64,000 nucleotides of DNA from Ancylostoma caninum (GCA_037903475.1 JBAJFG010000210.1:62001-126000), one strand, 5' to 3'; shown: positions 1-12,790, numbered from the stretch's first letter. Translations and numbers: made by a program. Notes: generated by a model from the sequence alone, not told the origin.

Positions 1-1000
1 TTATTCATCATGTAAAAAGTCCATCTGATACTAAATTTTTGATGCAAGCCGCTGCGCAGAGCACATGGGATCTTTCCTTGTGCACACCACCATCGAACCG
101 TTGTGTTCCGCCGAGTTGAATCCATTGATTTAGGTGAAATGCGGATCGATAGTGGCCAAAATGCATGTCGAACTTTTCCTCTGCCCGGGAATCCACCAAC
201 CTTGTATTGAGTACGAAGGTGCGTTTGTGGAAACTCTCCACTTTAAACCGTTAGAACCAATTATGGTTCGTGTCAAACGTTAATACTGTGAAATGCCAAA
301 GGCAGCCAGCATCCGAATTGCAGGAGAAATGATAAGCCCGAAGGAGTTTACTGTGCGTGCAAACAAGGATAAGCAGAAAGACTGGAAAGGCAGCATTCGA
401 ATAGGGAAATCAAACTTGAGGTAAGAATCGATATCACGAGAAAAGTTGCGTTTTGATTGAGATTGTACTGAAGTATTGTGCTTCAATTGGGACGATAGTC
501 GAAAAAAAGGTTAGCGAAATGTGTTGAGGAATACAGTACCCAGCCCGGCAATGAAGCACAAGTGGATGCCTACGGACAGGCATCACCCACGCAATTAATG
601 AGTTGTGAAGCCAACTGCATGACGTGTTAAGGACGTCCAGGCCGCTGGAACTGTAGAAAAATGCACGGGAGAAATAGTCACCTGTACGAGTAGACATTGC
701 GGCTGGAATCATGATGGTAACCACGCACTATCTTCCATTTGCGCACCGCTTCTCTCTTCTTTCTGTCAGTTTGCGCATCATTGTGTCGGCTGTTGACGTG
801 GGGCGCTGCCGTTCACAGTTGTGACTGTAACATCTAAGAATATACACTGATTATCGTCATTGCACGACAGAAAGCGAGGCAGCACCACGCCACCTACGCA
901 GCGCGGCAGACTAGCTCAGAACTGCGGTTCTATAGCGTTGCCGAGATTGCCATTTTTATACAAAACAAATATATGTAGGATATATAATACATTGCTCAAA
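1..1000. other. Left-edge sequence, no recognisable gene
   Basis: Short open frames exist on both strands (for example 8-241 and 434-724 on the minus strand), but none shows a family motif I recognise. No paired splice sites join them into a longer reading frame. The last part (about 860-1030) may be degraded 5' sequence of the RTE relic that follows. I see no promoter or RNA gene. Confidence 0.4.
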
Positions 1001-1031
1001 CTATCGGTCAATACGTCTACTGTCTCACAGT

Positions 1032-2145
1032 ATGAAGATATTCGAACGCATTATCGACCGCGCAAAACGCCACATCATCCGAGTTACCGCGAACCAGTGT
1101 AGGTTTGTAGCCAACTGCGGAACTACGGATGCAACCCATGCGGCTCGACTGATGATGAAGAAACATCGAGAGAGGCAGAGACCACTGTATCTAGCATTCC
1201 TCGATCTGGAGGAAGCCTTCGATCGCGTGCCACATGGAGTCATCTGGTGCGCGTTGCGGTGGCACGGCATTCCAGAGGAGCTCATCGAGTGGGTTAGGAT
1301 TCTCTACGCGGACCCGAGGAGTCGAGTGCAAGCGGCCGCGGCCACGTCAGCAGAATTCCCTATATCCGTAGGTGTACATCAAGGATCAGCCCTCTCACCG
1401 CTTCTCTTCATCGTCGTCATGGACGAGAGACCTCCAGAGACGGATGCCATGGACTCTGCTGTACGCGGATGACGTCATGCTCGCATCTGAACAAAAGGAG
1501 GACCTTAAACGACAGACACAGGCCTGGAGCGAACGTCTAGAGCGGTTTGGTCTTCGGCTGAATGTCAAGAAGACTGAGTATATGACGACCGATATGACTG
1601 AGCGCGCCACCGTTCAGGTTGATGGCAGTGACCTTCCGAGAACCGACTACTTCATGTATCTCGGCTCAACACCCTCAGCCGTTGGCAACCTAGCCCATGA
1701 GCCCGTGTATCGAGCAGTTGTCAGACCCTTCGCACTGTATAGTGCAGAATGCTGGCCTGCCACCAAGGAAGTAGAACGCCACCTCGGTGTGATGGAGATG
1801 AAGATGTTACGATGGATGGCTGGTATCACGCGTGTGGACCGCATACGCAATGAAAAGATCCGAGAGCGGTTCGGCATCGCCATGATTGCTGACAAGCTCC
1901 GCCAAACCCGCCTTAGATGGTACGGCCACCTACTGCGCGCCAACAAAGACACCGTCTGCAAAGTAGGTCTTGATCTCGAGGTACCAAGAAAACGACCAAA
2001 TAGACGGCCGAAGAAACGGTGGCTGGACACACTGCATGCGGATCTGAAGCATGTGGGCGCCCACCCAGACCAGGCGCACGATAGAGCTAAATGGCATCAG
2101 AAGATCAGGAAAGCGGACCCCGCCAACGAACGGGACAAACGCTAA
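1032..2145 (+). pseudogene. RTE-type LINE reverse transcriptase relic 1
   Basis: This encodes a non-LTR reverse transcriptase of RTE type, which would copy its own RNA at a nicked target site. Two overlapping frames carry it. Frame 1032-1472 has the first catalytic block (FLDLEEAFDRVPH) and the palm motif GVHQGSALSPLLF. Frame 1372-2145 has the intact catalytic LLYADDVML box, the thumb, and the typical C-terminal RWYGHLLRANKDT stretch. The change of frame near 1430 fits a small deletion of roughly 7-8 bases after VVMD. About 35 residues also appear to be missing between GNLAHE and VYRAVV (near 1697). The endonuclease half is absent, so the copy is 5'-truncated and dead. The motifs are seen; the deletion sizes rest on family knowledge of RTE proteins. 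Confidence 0.85.
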
Positions 2146-2159
2146 AGAAAAAGAGGAAG

Positions 2160-3430
2160 AAATATATGTAAGAATGCCCATACACAAAAAATTATTTTGG
2201 AAATTGTAAGCAAAGCTGCAATCCCAACTACGCCCGACAACCAGTGTTGCGGGTCGGTGGGTGAGTGGACCAAATCCGACCCGTAATCCGTAACAGAAAA
2301 AAAAAACGGTAAAAATGAAAAAACCAATCACAGACAAAATAAGTTCTGGTGATGAAACCACTAATAAGAATGGACTGACACGAAACCAATAAGAATATAT
2401 TAGGTCCGATAAAATAGCATTAAGTGATATGAATTCAATGAGGGATAAAGATGGGATGACGAAGTTGTCAAACGGTGACCGACCCAGTATGTCTCAAGGC
2501 CTGAGTCTAATGTACTATGTTAACAACGGCTATTCTGTAATAAAAACATGGTTAATAAATGCAGTAGAAAAAAACACTGAGAAAAAGTGATTGATGAAGA
2601 AATGAGGCGCCACATGCGGAAAGGTCGTAGCAAGAACTGAGGCTGCCCAGAGGCCGAACCCATCGTTTGTCGATAGGGCGGACATGGTCAAAGGCAGATC
2701 ACAGCCGTACTCGGCATGGTTATAGGTAAGGTACCACGGGTTTCTCGTGAACGGGAACGATTGCTTCGCGACACACAGCGCCCAGCTGATGTGCCGTCCC
2801 GCGCAGATGGCGCAGAACGGTCCAGTATTCTGTGATGCAATAACGTTTGGGCATCACTGTAAGCAATCATTCTCTGCATTCGTTTCAAAGTTTTGATGCG
2901 CTGGCAGTGCTTTACAGAATACATGGTCTCTTCATTATTGAAGCAAAGATTTCGATCGATGCTGCCTCTATATGGTGATAGTTAATGTCTATGACACTGA
3001 AGCGTCGTGCAATACACTGATTTTGTGCGTTTATTGACAGAATGTTACATTACATTTTGTCTACATTAAGGTCACTTATGGAGATGCATTCATTCGACTT
3101 CTTCAATCACACGCAGTTCTGCTCTGCAAAATGTCAAAGTAGGAATTACATCACGCCTAAGGAAAAGGATAACGACAAAGATAGAAGGTATACAATTCTC
3201 CACTTGCCGTCATTTGTGCTTTCCTCTCACTACGTTATTATTTGCTCCGAAAATCCTCTGAATTGCACAGTCAGGCCTCGATGGATTTGAAGTGCCCCAC
3301 GAACAATGATCACGGAATATCTTCCGAAATCCAACCGTTTTTTCCGCACACCCTCTTCAATTTTGGGTGAACTTCGTCGTCTTCCAATTGTACTCCGCAC
3401 TCAGTGCTTAGCTGCGCTGTGCATAGTTGT
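2160..3430. other. Spacer downstream of RTE relic
   Basis: This is AT-rich sequence with short A-runs near 2160-2330, plausibly the 3' tail of the RTE relic. The open frames at 2688-2924 (-) and 3042-3290 (+) have no recognised domain or convincing splice partners. No structural repeat is evident. Confidence 0.35.
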
Positions 3431-3435
3431 TGAAC

Positions 3436-4305
3436 GCGGGCTGTTCCGTTTGCTATGCTAGGTGGCGATCCAAGAAGGCAACGCTGGCCCGGCATCAGGT
3501 TATTGCCGCATTTTCTCGCGAAACCCTGTGAACCAGTTGTTCAAAAAAAGTCGCTGGAATTGCTCTCAGGCACTTTCTGATGTGCGGTGCTGTTAAAAGC
3601 AGCACCTACGGAAAATTTCATTGCGAAAATTCCGGTTTTTTCCAAGTTTTGAGAAACACTGAACTTCGGGGATAGTTTTGCCGTACAAGGTGTGCTGGAA
3701 GTGTCCTTTTACCTGCTTACAATGAAATCGCCTAGGATCAGAAGGACTTGTTTCTCAGCTGATTGTATGGGGTTTTCGCGGTCACATTCGGTTGCATTAG
3801 TGCACCGAAATCTTTGGGGGGGGGGGGGGGAGGAGGGTTGATTGCCAGCAGATCTATTTGTGAAACCGCCGTTTTTCCCAAGGAAATTTCTCATTAGGCT
3901 TTGAGAATTGTACCGATTTCCCTCCTCCCCTCATTTCATATTTTGTTTTCGTTAGTTGCGGCTCCATTTCATTGCCATTCTACTGTAATTATAGCTGTTT
4001 AACACCATTAGAGTTTGTTTCTGGGAAAAATTTAATTTTGCTTCATTTCTTCTCTGTTGGGGAATCCAGAGATGTTTGGATTTTCAAATAATGGCTGAAA
4101 AGGATGCTTCGTGGTCCTCATCTAGAAATGCACTTAAAGCTGGCCAGCGGCTGTTCCGTTGGCTTCGCTACCTGGCGATCCAGGGAAAAAAACACTTGCT
4201 CGACATCGTTTATTCCCGCATTTTCTCGTGAATCCCTGTGAGCCAGTTATTCAAGTTGCTGGAAATTACTCCCAGGCTCTTTCTGATGTCCGGTGCTGTC
4301 AAATC
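3436..4305 (+). repeat. Diverged direct repeat pair (3436-3598 and 4147-4305)
   Basis: Two blocks of about 160 bases share the same order of landmarks: GGCTGTTCCGTT, then GGCGATCCA, CCGCATTTTCTCG, CCCTGTGA and CAGTT, and CTTTCTGATGT followed by CGGTGCTGT. They differ by many substitutions and small indels. The roughly 550 bases between them include a 12-base G run near 3817 and no clear gene. This may be a dispersed repeat family with two copies here. The function is unknown. Confidence 0.6.
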
Positions 4306-4309
4306 AAAT

Positions 4310-5347
4310 TCCACTCTCTTCAACGTACTCCTTTCTGATTCATGTCTGGAGAAAAAAATGCTTCCTTCATCTTCATCTGCTATAGTGAAAAGTTGTAGAT
4401 TTGCGAGGAATTAAACTGCTATCCCCTCCCCGCTTTGAGTTCAAATGAAGAAATCATAAACACTAGGGTTTCTAACCATGCTTACTTGAGCACTGAGCAA
4501 TGGCCGTTACCCTGCTGAAGTTGGCGATATCTACCCCTTCTGTGCTTCACATGTTATCCTCAATACATTTAGCTTCATTGGATCATGCAGATCTGAAGGA
4601 GCCGCTACTATGCTATTAGGGCTGGAATTCGTACTTTCTATTGCCACCTTTCCAGCGCATCGGCAATTTAACAAAAACATGTCACTGGCCCGGACCCAAG
4701 CGCACGCGCCTCATCGCCTGTGGCGTGGTAACGGCTGTGTTTATACTCCGTTGCGGCATAGCCTTCGCGCCCATGCAAACTGTTCAAAATCTGTTAGTGC
4801 CTTATGGAAGCAGTGGTGGCGTTGTGGCAGTCGGCGGTTACCTTCGTGACGCGACGTCGCGGGCTTCCATCGTGCGTTGTTCATAGTTTTTCCTCAAAAA
4901 TTACGGGATGGGCGAAAGTCCATTTTCTGCCTTTTGTTGCGCGTGGCGACTTCGTCGATATTGTGGACGAGAATTTTCCGTTGTTTCTTTCTTTCTTCAG
5001 TCATTCACGAATACAGTTTAGAGGGACGACGATACTGGTCGCGTCGCACTGCTGTGTGGCTGTTGCCGCTACAACGTTGCTTAGTGATGAAGTATAAACA
5101 GAGTCAATATTGGGGTATTGATGCCCGCGAACTCCCTTCTCAGAGCTAGTTGCACCCGGTGTAACGAATGATCATCTAGGGATTTGCTTCTCTGGGGTTG
5201 TTTCCGATATGTTTTCAAATGCAAATCGTGACTAAATAACAAGCGCCTTTATGTTGCCTACATACATCAATTCCCGCTATAGACTGTTCAGTGTCTTTTC
5301 GTTTGTAGAAGACAAAGTTATTTCAGCCAAGGTTTTTTTTTTTTCAG
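4310..5347. other. Sequence upstream of gene A
   Basis: The middle part (about 4600-5150) is relatively GC-rich and carries several overlapping short frames without recognised motifs. It could contain the promoter and 5' exons of the gene that becomes recognisable at 5348. That first visible exon begins in phase 2, so at least one upstream exon must exist. I could not choose one from sequence alone. Confidence 0.35.
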
Positions 5348-8044
5348 GAATAGTCTTCAAGCGGAGAAGGCTGCTGCTCAAATTTCACAACTTTTCAACT
5401 CTCGTATATTAAATTCCAACAACTGCAGGATTGGTAAGTGTATTCGTCACGCTTGACTGTTCCCATATGTTCACCGCTTGCGTGTTACAGACGCTGGCTC
5501 AATTTCGCATCTCATCCAACTAAGTAAAGCACTGAACAATATTAATGAAAACAACACCAATAATAACTATATTCAATTCAACAATGATGACAACTCTTCG
5601 TCGTTCCCTGTGACCATCTTTAATGGGAATCCACAACCATACACTGAAGAGCTGGTCGACGTGGATGACTCATTCGTCACTGCTCAGAATACGAATGTCC
5701 CTACAACTGAGCAAATCTTACTGCTCATGCTTACAGGTAATAATTATATTCCTTGTTTCGAAAGCTCCACTCAGGGAAGTTTTGGCTTTTGATGTGAAGA
5801 ACCCTACCCGTAAAGTATCGCTGGTGAACCACAACTGCGAAAACAACGTAAGAAATGACGACATACCTGAGTAGGGTAAAGCGTAATCGTCGACACATTC
5901 GATGAAAACCAAAGAGAAGAAAAACAGCGGAAGGCATTATTGGGTCGCTGCGATCTCAAAAATCTCGAAAAGAAGCTTTTTCGTTGAAATTCGCAAGAAG
6001 AGAGTGAGAGCGGCAGTTATGCGCCAGTCACGAAAATTGCACTCGTTTAGTTTAAATCGTACAAAAATCTACTCAAAATTATGCTCTTATTTTTTGTTCT
6101 TATTTTCATTTTCAATGCAAATTTGGCATTTTCTTCCTTCTTCTACCAATTCTAACCATGTCACGGCATGTCTAAGGTACAACATGAGTACGATTTTTGT
6201 GAGCACCGCATAAAATTGTCCTCCTGGATGAAGTCTGGGTGGAATTCTCTCCTTTTTTTAAAATCTTTCCTTGGAGGAGGGGCGGGACAGAGGTGAGTGA
6301 ATAGTCCCAGCTGAAAATAAGGAGAAGAAAGAAAACAAGTAAGAGATGAAGGAAGAGAGAGTAATATCAGGAAAAGGATGGGGAGGAGGGAGGAAGAGAG
6401 CGCGCGACAGAGACGGACAGAGAGGCAGGGCAGAGGATATGAGGAGCAGGAGTAGCTTGACAGCTTATCAGTTGTACACCATAGTTTCCGAGTCTGACAG
6501 GATTATCTGCACAAACGAGCTACAGATTTTTATATTTCCTCCGCATTTGTCACATTTTCACTTCCCAGCTGACTCCCAGTAGCGAATGTTCTGTTGCCTT
6601 TGAAATTCCATATGTTTTATGTACATATTTTCTGCACAACCGCTAGATAACAAGTATACCCATTCTAGAGCCGGTATCTTTCTGGAATGAAATGAACAAG
6701 TTTGGACTACTAGATGAGCTTGTAGATCAGTTAACTCAATGCCTATCGGATATAAAAAGAGCTGCCAAAACTGGAGGTCTCACGTGGGGTAAGTCGTTTT
6801 TAGTTTTGTCAGAGATAGAGAGCACTTGCACTACACGTTTGATATAAAACAGAAGAGTCAATGTTTGCTGGCAAATCCTCTGCGAGGTTTCAGCAGCTCC
6901 TGTCCTTACTCGTGTCGTTTCTGTTCTCAATATGAGTGATCGGATAGCAACATGTATTCACTCGAAACCATCGGGAAAATTTCCAACTAAACTAACGGCT
7001 GTGCCACGGGTCTCGACGGGTACGTTATGCTCAGCGGTGAATATCTTATGCTTATTAATTGTACTCATGTGAATCTATTCAGACTATTCATCAGTTGAAG
7101 TTGACAGTACCCAAAAACGCTTGATGGACGAAGGCTTGCAGCCGTCTCAACCGCACTGCTCACCAAATGTCAAGAGGCCTCGCTTTCAGAATCCTGTTAG
7201 TGGAGTTTTGTGTACAGAAGTGAATACAATCTATGAAAATGGGGCCGGTATGAATATTTGCTCCTAAAAGTAAGGGTATTCACTGGCATATCCAGTCATT
7301 ACAGTTACTTCCACAGTAGTCACTCTTAATGTTGGAATGCGTGGGTAATCTCTCAATGATTGAGCAATCCCAAGTGTAGAGGATTTCCGCAGGTGTAGTT
7401 TTGAACTGCAACATTTCTAATTTCGCACTCTGCGTATGGTGCAAAACAAATGTACCTTCCCATACGTAAAGTCAGAATGAGATACCAATCACAGTGCTAT
7501 AGATGATCGTAAGTAAAAGTACTAAAAACACTAATTTTGATCCCCTATTTCGGAGACAGGGTGTAGTATGAATGGGAAGTCTTGACACCATGCACGTATC
7601 CCTTACTTATTGACGCTGTGGTCTCTGTGGAAGATGTCTCACTAACTACTAGACATATTGCTCCAGCTCTTCCCGAAATAACGACTCAAAAGATAAGTTT
7701 TGGGATCATTCTCGCCTACTCCTCGCCTCGCCGCAGTAATTTCGATGTAATCAGCAGTTTCGAACAAGATGGAGAAAGAGAAAAAGAAAGAAAGAAAAAA
7801 GAAAGTGAGCACGACTTGTATGTTACCATCAAAATGGGATAATTTCGCATTGGTGCAAGGTGCTACCAACAAAGGTCTACTCTAGCATGGGAAACTCTGA
7901 ATTTTGCAGGGAATGGACCCTAACTTAATGCGAGCTCTAGCTCAAGCTCAAGTCCACATCACACAGGATGCTCAGAGCGTTTTCGTGCCAGGCATTTCAA
8001 GCGCTTCCACTGCTGGAACTCTTCTTACTTCCAAGTTTGCTTAG
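5348..8044 (+). CDS. Uncharacterised multi-exon host gene A (5' incomplete)
   Basis: Exons are proposed at 5348-5433, 5491-5736, 6669-6788, 6894-7019, 7083-7247 and 7910-8044 (stop TAG). The first five join in one frame, and each junction has AG acceptors and GTAAGT/GTACGT/GTATGA-type donors. The second exon is asparagine-rich (NNINENNTNNN) and acidic. The fifth has a basic patch, NVKRPRFQNP. The last exon is alanine/glutamine-rich, ending in TLLTSKFA. The composition suggests a nuclear protein, but no family is recognised. Phase does not match between 7247 and 7910, so a small exon is missing in that 660-base gap or the donor lies earlier (for example after LCTE). The start codon is not identified. 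The intact frames across five junctions argue for a real gene rather than a relic. Confidence 0.65.
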
Positions 8045-8687
8045 CACAAATGCACGCCCGCGAGAATTGGATTGGCGTCACTCATTCACTCGTATGTGAT
8101 TCGTTGTATCCGGTATTGTTAACCAAGGACATGCTGCTGCCTTTGTAATCCCAGTGAGATTGGTTTCTCTCATGTTCATTTTCCGAGCACCCTGAAGTAG
8201 GTGTCGCGTTCGTTGCGAGCCAGAGAATGACTTTCTGCATTTCTATAGATTTCTATGTATTCATCGTGTTGTATCGATTTAAATGATGTTATACTTGAAA
8301 CCTGTCCTATTTCCTCGGCCTATATAGAGGATGGTCGACTTCACTAAAAAATAAGTTTGTTCCTCTAATTTACAGCGATTCTCAGGCAGATTTGTTATCA
8401 CTAGCTTTATTTATTGTCTCATCTTCAAAATACGGGAAGTAGAATCTTTCTATTCTTTAAAAGTTTTCACTTTCCATATAAATCACATTTGCCTGTACTT
8501 TAAATTTTCTGCAGATATATTTACGTAGCATACATCTACTTCATATTTTGTACGTATCTACGTATAATATATCAAAATTGTAAAATATTGCCATGTTTAG
8601 GAATAAATATTTTGTGAATTTTTTAAGAGAAATTCGCATCAGTAGTAATCACCTTGTACCATCATTACTCCAGTTGATCTTCAGGAT
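8045..8687. other. AT-rich 3' flank of gene A
   Basis: This is AT-rich sequence with no convincing coding frame. It should include the 3' UTR and polyadenylation site of gene A. No unambiguous AATAAA close to the stop was seen. Confidence 0.35.
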
Positions 8688-8726
8688 AACTGAAAGCACA
8701 TCAACAACACTCCCATTTTTCCTTGC

Positions 8727-9673
8727 CAGAGCTGCCAACACGAAAAGGACATATCTTCATACTATGCGTGAAATGAGGTGACCATACATAGGATTGATGG
8801 ACTTCTTGCTTTGCTTCTGTTGCATGAAATGTAGTCGTTTCCGGTCTTCCTGATTAAACTTAGCGGCAACGTCCCTGATCTTCCCACTGCATGTGCAAAG
8901 CAGAATTCTGGATCCTTATGTCACATTCCTGAGGCAGAGGATTCCTATCCTATTACTCTTCCATTAGAGCGCTCAACACAGTAGTAGCATTCTCAGCCCT
9001 TTTATACAGCGTTTCAGAGCCATACGTTAAAGCAGGGAGAACTTTGCAGTTGAAAAGGTGGATCAGAGCGTGGTATTCCTAGTAAACTTTGTTTCATCCT
9101 CGATGCTCTTCTGAGTTTCTGGAGCCTCTGATTTTCTCCTGTCTAGATCTAACGGAAGTCGCTCATAATGTAGACTTCCAGATCTTGACATGATCGTTCC
9201 ATTGAGCGAGAATGGGACGTATGGGGCCCTATCCGCTCTTCATAATCATCTTTGGATTCAGATGAAGAACGGTCTATCCGCCCGGGTTTCCGAAACTGTC
9301 ATTTATTCTGATTGGACAATGTTTGCTGTTATGAAGCGGTTGTTATTAGCGAGGCCAAGCTGATGTAGTCGTAGGCCATCAGCATCAACTTAGTGCTATT
9401 TTTGCCTTTGCGTGACGTTTTCGAGGATGGCATTGAAACGAATGCCCTCTCGGCGAACCTTGCAGTTTGACTCACGAAATGACTGATATAACTAGTAGGC
9501 ATGCCTTGGTTGTTCAGGGCTTCTGGATCCGCTCGGGTCTCGACCGGGTCGAACACCTTGAGGTTGGTGAAGTCAGTTAATGCGAGATAAAGTGTCATTG
9601 TCAACTCACACTTACTTCAACAAACTTTGCAAACACTAAATCCTTCTCGAAAGCTTCATTAGTTTTTTCTGTG
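8727..9673 (-). mobile_element. 5'-truncated RTE insertion with 39-bp target duplication
   Basis: Read on the minus strand, the segment holds fragments of an RTE reverse transcriptase. The finger/palm start is at 9604-9480 (LYLALTDFTNLKVFDPVET, PEALNNQGMPTSYI). The thumb piece near 9090-8990 contains KVLPALTYGSETL. The frame is broken by stops and shifts, and the catalytic region between these pieces is lost. The insert is bracketed by near-identical 39-base direct repeats at 8688-8726 and 9674-9712, both containing CACATCAACAACACTCCC, with one mismatch. These are read as the target site duplication. Long variable duplications are known for RTE elements. The copy is dead. Confidence 0.8.
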
Positions 9674-9775
9674 AACTGAGAGCACATCAACAACACTCCC
9701 ATTTTTCCTTGCTCTGCTTGGATCGGATGAACCGTCTCGCCAGGCGGTTCTCTGTTAATCGTGATATATTTCTGT

Positions 9776-10051
9776 CAGTGGCGGATGCAGAAAGTGGGCG
9801 GGAGGGGGGGGGGAGCGGGAAAAAAGTGGGGTCTCCGCCGTTCTGGGGACCCAGACGGAAAATAAAATTAATAAAAATATTAATTGCAATATTGAATAAT
9901 TAATAAAAATTATATTAAAAATAATATTAAAAATAAACAAGTAAAAATAAACTAATACAAGATTTTTAGATGTATTGTGGAGTAATTTCAAAAATTTGCC
10001 GACCCATTCTCAGGGGGGCGCCCCCACCCCCCCCCCCTGCGTCCGCCGCTG
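9776..10051. mobile_element. hAT-type MITE
   Basis: This is a 276-base element with terminal inverted repeats CAGTGGCGGATGCAG at the left and CTGCGTCCGCCGCTG at the right. Long G and C runs lie just inside, and an AT-rich core with no coding capacity sits between them. The CAGNGGCGGA terminus is typical of hAT elements. The eight bases on either side (ATTTCTGT and ACTTCTAC) match at five positions, consistent with an old 8-bp target duplication. It would depend on a transposase supplied elsewhere. Confidence 0.75.
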
Positions 10052-11399
10052 ACTTCTACTCTACCTCTTAGTTAAGTAGTCTAAGCCAATATGATCTGCT
10101 CCTTCTCAAGGTTTTGTGGGAAATCACGCAGTCCAGTTAAGACCCTTTTTTCTTTTGGTCTGTAGTGGTCTTTGAAGGAAATAAGACCTATCCTAATAAT
10201 ATGCTACGTATCGGGTTCTCTTTGCGATAGCACCGCTCGATTTCGCCGCAAAACGCTCTCAGCGGTGTTGTCTGAATGAGGCCCCGTCTTCAGTACATAC
10301 ATTATCACTGAAACAGTCTCGCACGAGCTTCTTCTGCCTGACGGCATGCTGCTACTTTGTTAATTATGAAACGCAAAAAAGGTTGCGTAAGAAAAGTTGC
10401 TTCCGAAAAGCTGCTCAGTAGGGAAATCGAAAGGATAGGAGATGATTGAGCTTCCACTTTTGAATTCTATTCAGCTGGGCTCTAAACGTGTTTGCACTCC
10501 CAGCATCGTGAGCCATGGAATATCTTCGTCCCCGAGTGTTCATTCTCAATAATTTGCGACAAACCATTCCCAATTGGTGTGGGAAAGGAACCTTTTCGGG
10601 CCCTTTCCTCTTTTGTTCTCTGCCAGCGTTAAAATATACAACAGGAAAGGAGCATCTTGAAGAGGAAGACCGCACAGGACATATTTCCTTTCATATTGAG
10701 GTACATATGAACAGCCTCTAAAGATGGTCGCTTGCGGTAAGACGCTTTCAAAACCGGGGTTTCGTTGCGTTCCACCGTGCACCATTTCCTCTGAGGCTTG
10801 AAAAACTTTTCATCTTGAAGGGTTCCAGAGAAGAAATAGCCGCAGTTTCCAGCATGGGTGAGTGGCACTAGAACAGTCCCGTACGAACATATTTTGTTTT
10901 GTTGGGCACCTCCCTACTTTGTTGTCTTGATTGCGACGTGCATGTTGTTACGTAAGAAAAGACATTCCAAAAAGAGAGCAAGTGAAGATATTGAGGATAT
11001 GAGAAGTGCCCGGGCCTCACTTCTCCATTTCGGATAAATGGGCTTCAAATTTGTTTTCGTTTCTAGCATCGTAACCGTAAGCATGCAAACTTGAGCCTTC
11101 ATCCTCGATGGATTACAGAAAACCCTCTCAATTGGGTATGAGGACCCCTTCTAAATCTGCTTCTCCCTTATCCCTGAGAATCACAACGGGACCTATCGAG
11201 GTAAGAATGAGCAGGAACCGATCCCCAGTGTTGGTGTTCGATAGGCACCGATGTCACAGTCGGCAACATTGGCGGCCACTGACGCCGGTGACGGCGGCCT
11301 CCACGAAGCCCTCCTCATAGTCGATGCGCAACTGCCCCACAGTAGCCAGCGACGGCTACAAAGAGTGCTACAGTCCTCGAGGACTGTAGCTGTAGTATT
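10052..11399. other. Repeat-derived spacer
   Basis: Two diverged segments (about 10380-10620 and 10950-11160) share GTAAGAAAAG, CTAGCATCGT/AGCATCGTGA and CAATTGGTGTGGG/CAATTGGGTATGAGG in the same order, so this is probably an old duplication or two members of one repeat family. Open frames here are short and in several frames, with no recognised protein. No gene is called. Confidence 0.35.
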
Positions 11400-11590
11400 A
11401 GTAATGATTTCGTAAACTCGGTGAGAGCACATGAACAGTGATCCTATCTACACGGAAGGATACAACTCTCCATCACAAACACTGTTGCCGTTGAACATAA
11501 AATGCTAAAGAATTTCGTTGAAATCTCTGAGGGAGAGGTAATTCATATGTGGAACATGAGTTTTGGATCCGTTTTGCATCTCAGACAATC
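11400..11590 (+). repeat. Dispersed repeat, copy without MITE (empty site)
   Basis: This block (TTTCGTAAACTCGG, AGCACATGAACAGTGAT, ATACAACTCTCCATCACAAAC, TTTTGGATCCGTTTTGC) matches, in the same order, the two sequences that flank the MITE at 14437-15220, namely 14391-14436 and 15221-15350. It is therefore a paralogous copy that lacks the MITE. The remainder to about 12100 is unassigned spacer. Confidence 0.65.
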
Positions 11591-12119
11591 GCCAAATCCT
11601 ATGCTCGCCGGGCGGTGTCTGTTCGACCACGGAACGTCCATGCCAGGCGCTCAGCAGAAGAAATCTGTCAGCGAATGAGAATACTGAAGGAAGCCGAGCG
11701 CCTGCTCTAGTTTGATGTCCCCGCGCATGGGGTGTGACAGGGTCCACCCATCGAGATTAGAGCTGCTATAATTGATCTGCGTGGGGGAGAGTTCGCAACT
11801 GTTTGCCCTCACTGCCAAATGGGGGCCGTGACTTCGGAATTTCAAAATTCTCACGCAGCCGCCCTTGAGGTTCTTCACCACTTTTGTGCCGTTTTCCGTT
11901 ATCGTTTCTTCCTCTGTTATATTAATCGTGACTGATGCAAGCGCTCAGTAGCTCGTTCGCACAAACAACTGCTTCCTTCAGGCTGAGCGGCTTAACACAT
12001 TCGCGACAACGCAGATTTTCCGCTCAGGGCCACTTTGGACCAAAGCGAGTTTACGGTTGTTTCTCACCGGAGTTGTGAGAATTAGGGCATATTTGACATG
12101 CTGATCATAAATATGCCAT

Positions 12120-12790
12120 CTATTTTACTGGGTAGAGCACTTCTGTAGTGTTACTGTATGTATACTGTAGAAACTGTAGAAAGACCTTTTTCTATCAGAA
12201 TTCAACCAAAATTTGCACAGGAGGGTTTTTTAGATACGCATTAAGGACATGATATCCATTGTCTACCGTATCGCATACTGCGGTAATCATACTGTAGGAA
12301 CTGTGGGAAAGGCTTTGCATCAGAATTTGCCCGAAATTGGGGTTATTTTTACTCTCATTTCGAATATGGCACCTATCTTGAATAGGGATCTCAAATTCGT
12401 GTTCAGCGTGTCAAATAATCCCACTTGCCAAAGTTTCACTGAATTTGGTGAACAAAATGCATCCGCAGTATGCCTACAGTAACCCTACAGTACTGTGCTA
12501 CGGAACAAAATGAATGTCAATTTCGTGCTCAGCATTTCAAATAACCCCACTTGCCAAAGTTTCACTGAATTTGATAAATAAAATGCATCTACAGTATATC
12601 TACAGTAACCATACGATAACTTTACAGTAGCTTCAGAGTACTGCTCTACGGTGTACGACTGATGGCGTATTCATGTTCAGCACGTCAATTCACCCCAAAG
12701 TTAACATTTGCTGTAGATGCTGTGAGAAAATACATCAACAGTATCTACAGTATGACTACAGTAATCCTACAGTATCGCAGTTACAGTACA
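12120..12790 (+). repeat. TACAGTA-rich repeat cluster
   Basis: The motif (C)TACAGTA and close variants recur many times. They are interspersed with repeated blocks such as CCCACTTGCCAAAGTTTCAC (at 12421 and 12544) followed by TGAATTTG and AAAATGCATC. The blocks form an irregular tandem array with units of about 125 bases. No coding capacity is evident. Confidence 0.65.

Noticed and set aside
8..241. 77-codon minus-strand frame at the left edge
   Set aside because: Its composition looks protein-like, but no family, acceptor or donor could be supported.
4610..5149. Overlapping plus-strand frames of 79-97 codons
   Set aside because: They lie in three different frames with no motif. They may overlap gene A 5' sequence, but no splice solution reaches the 5348 exon in phase with confidence.
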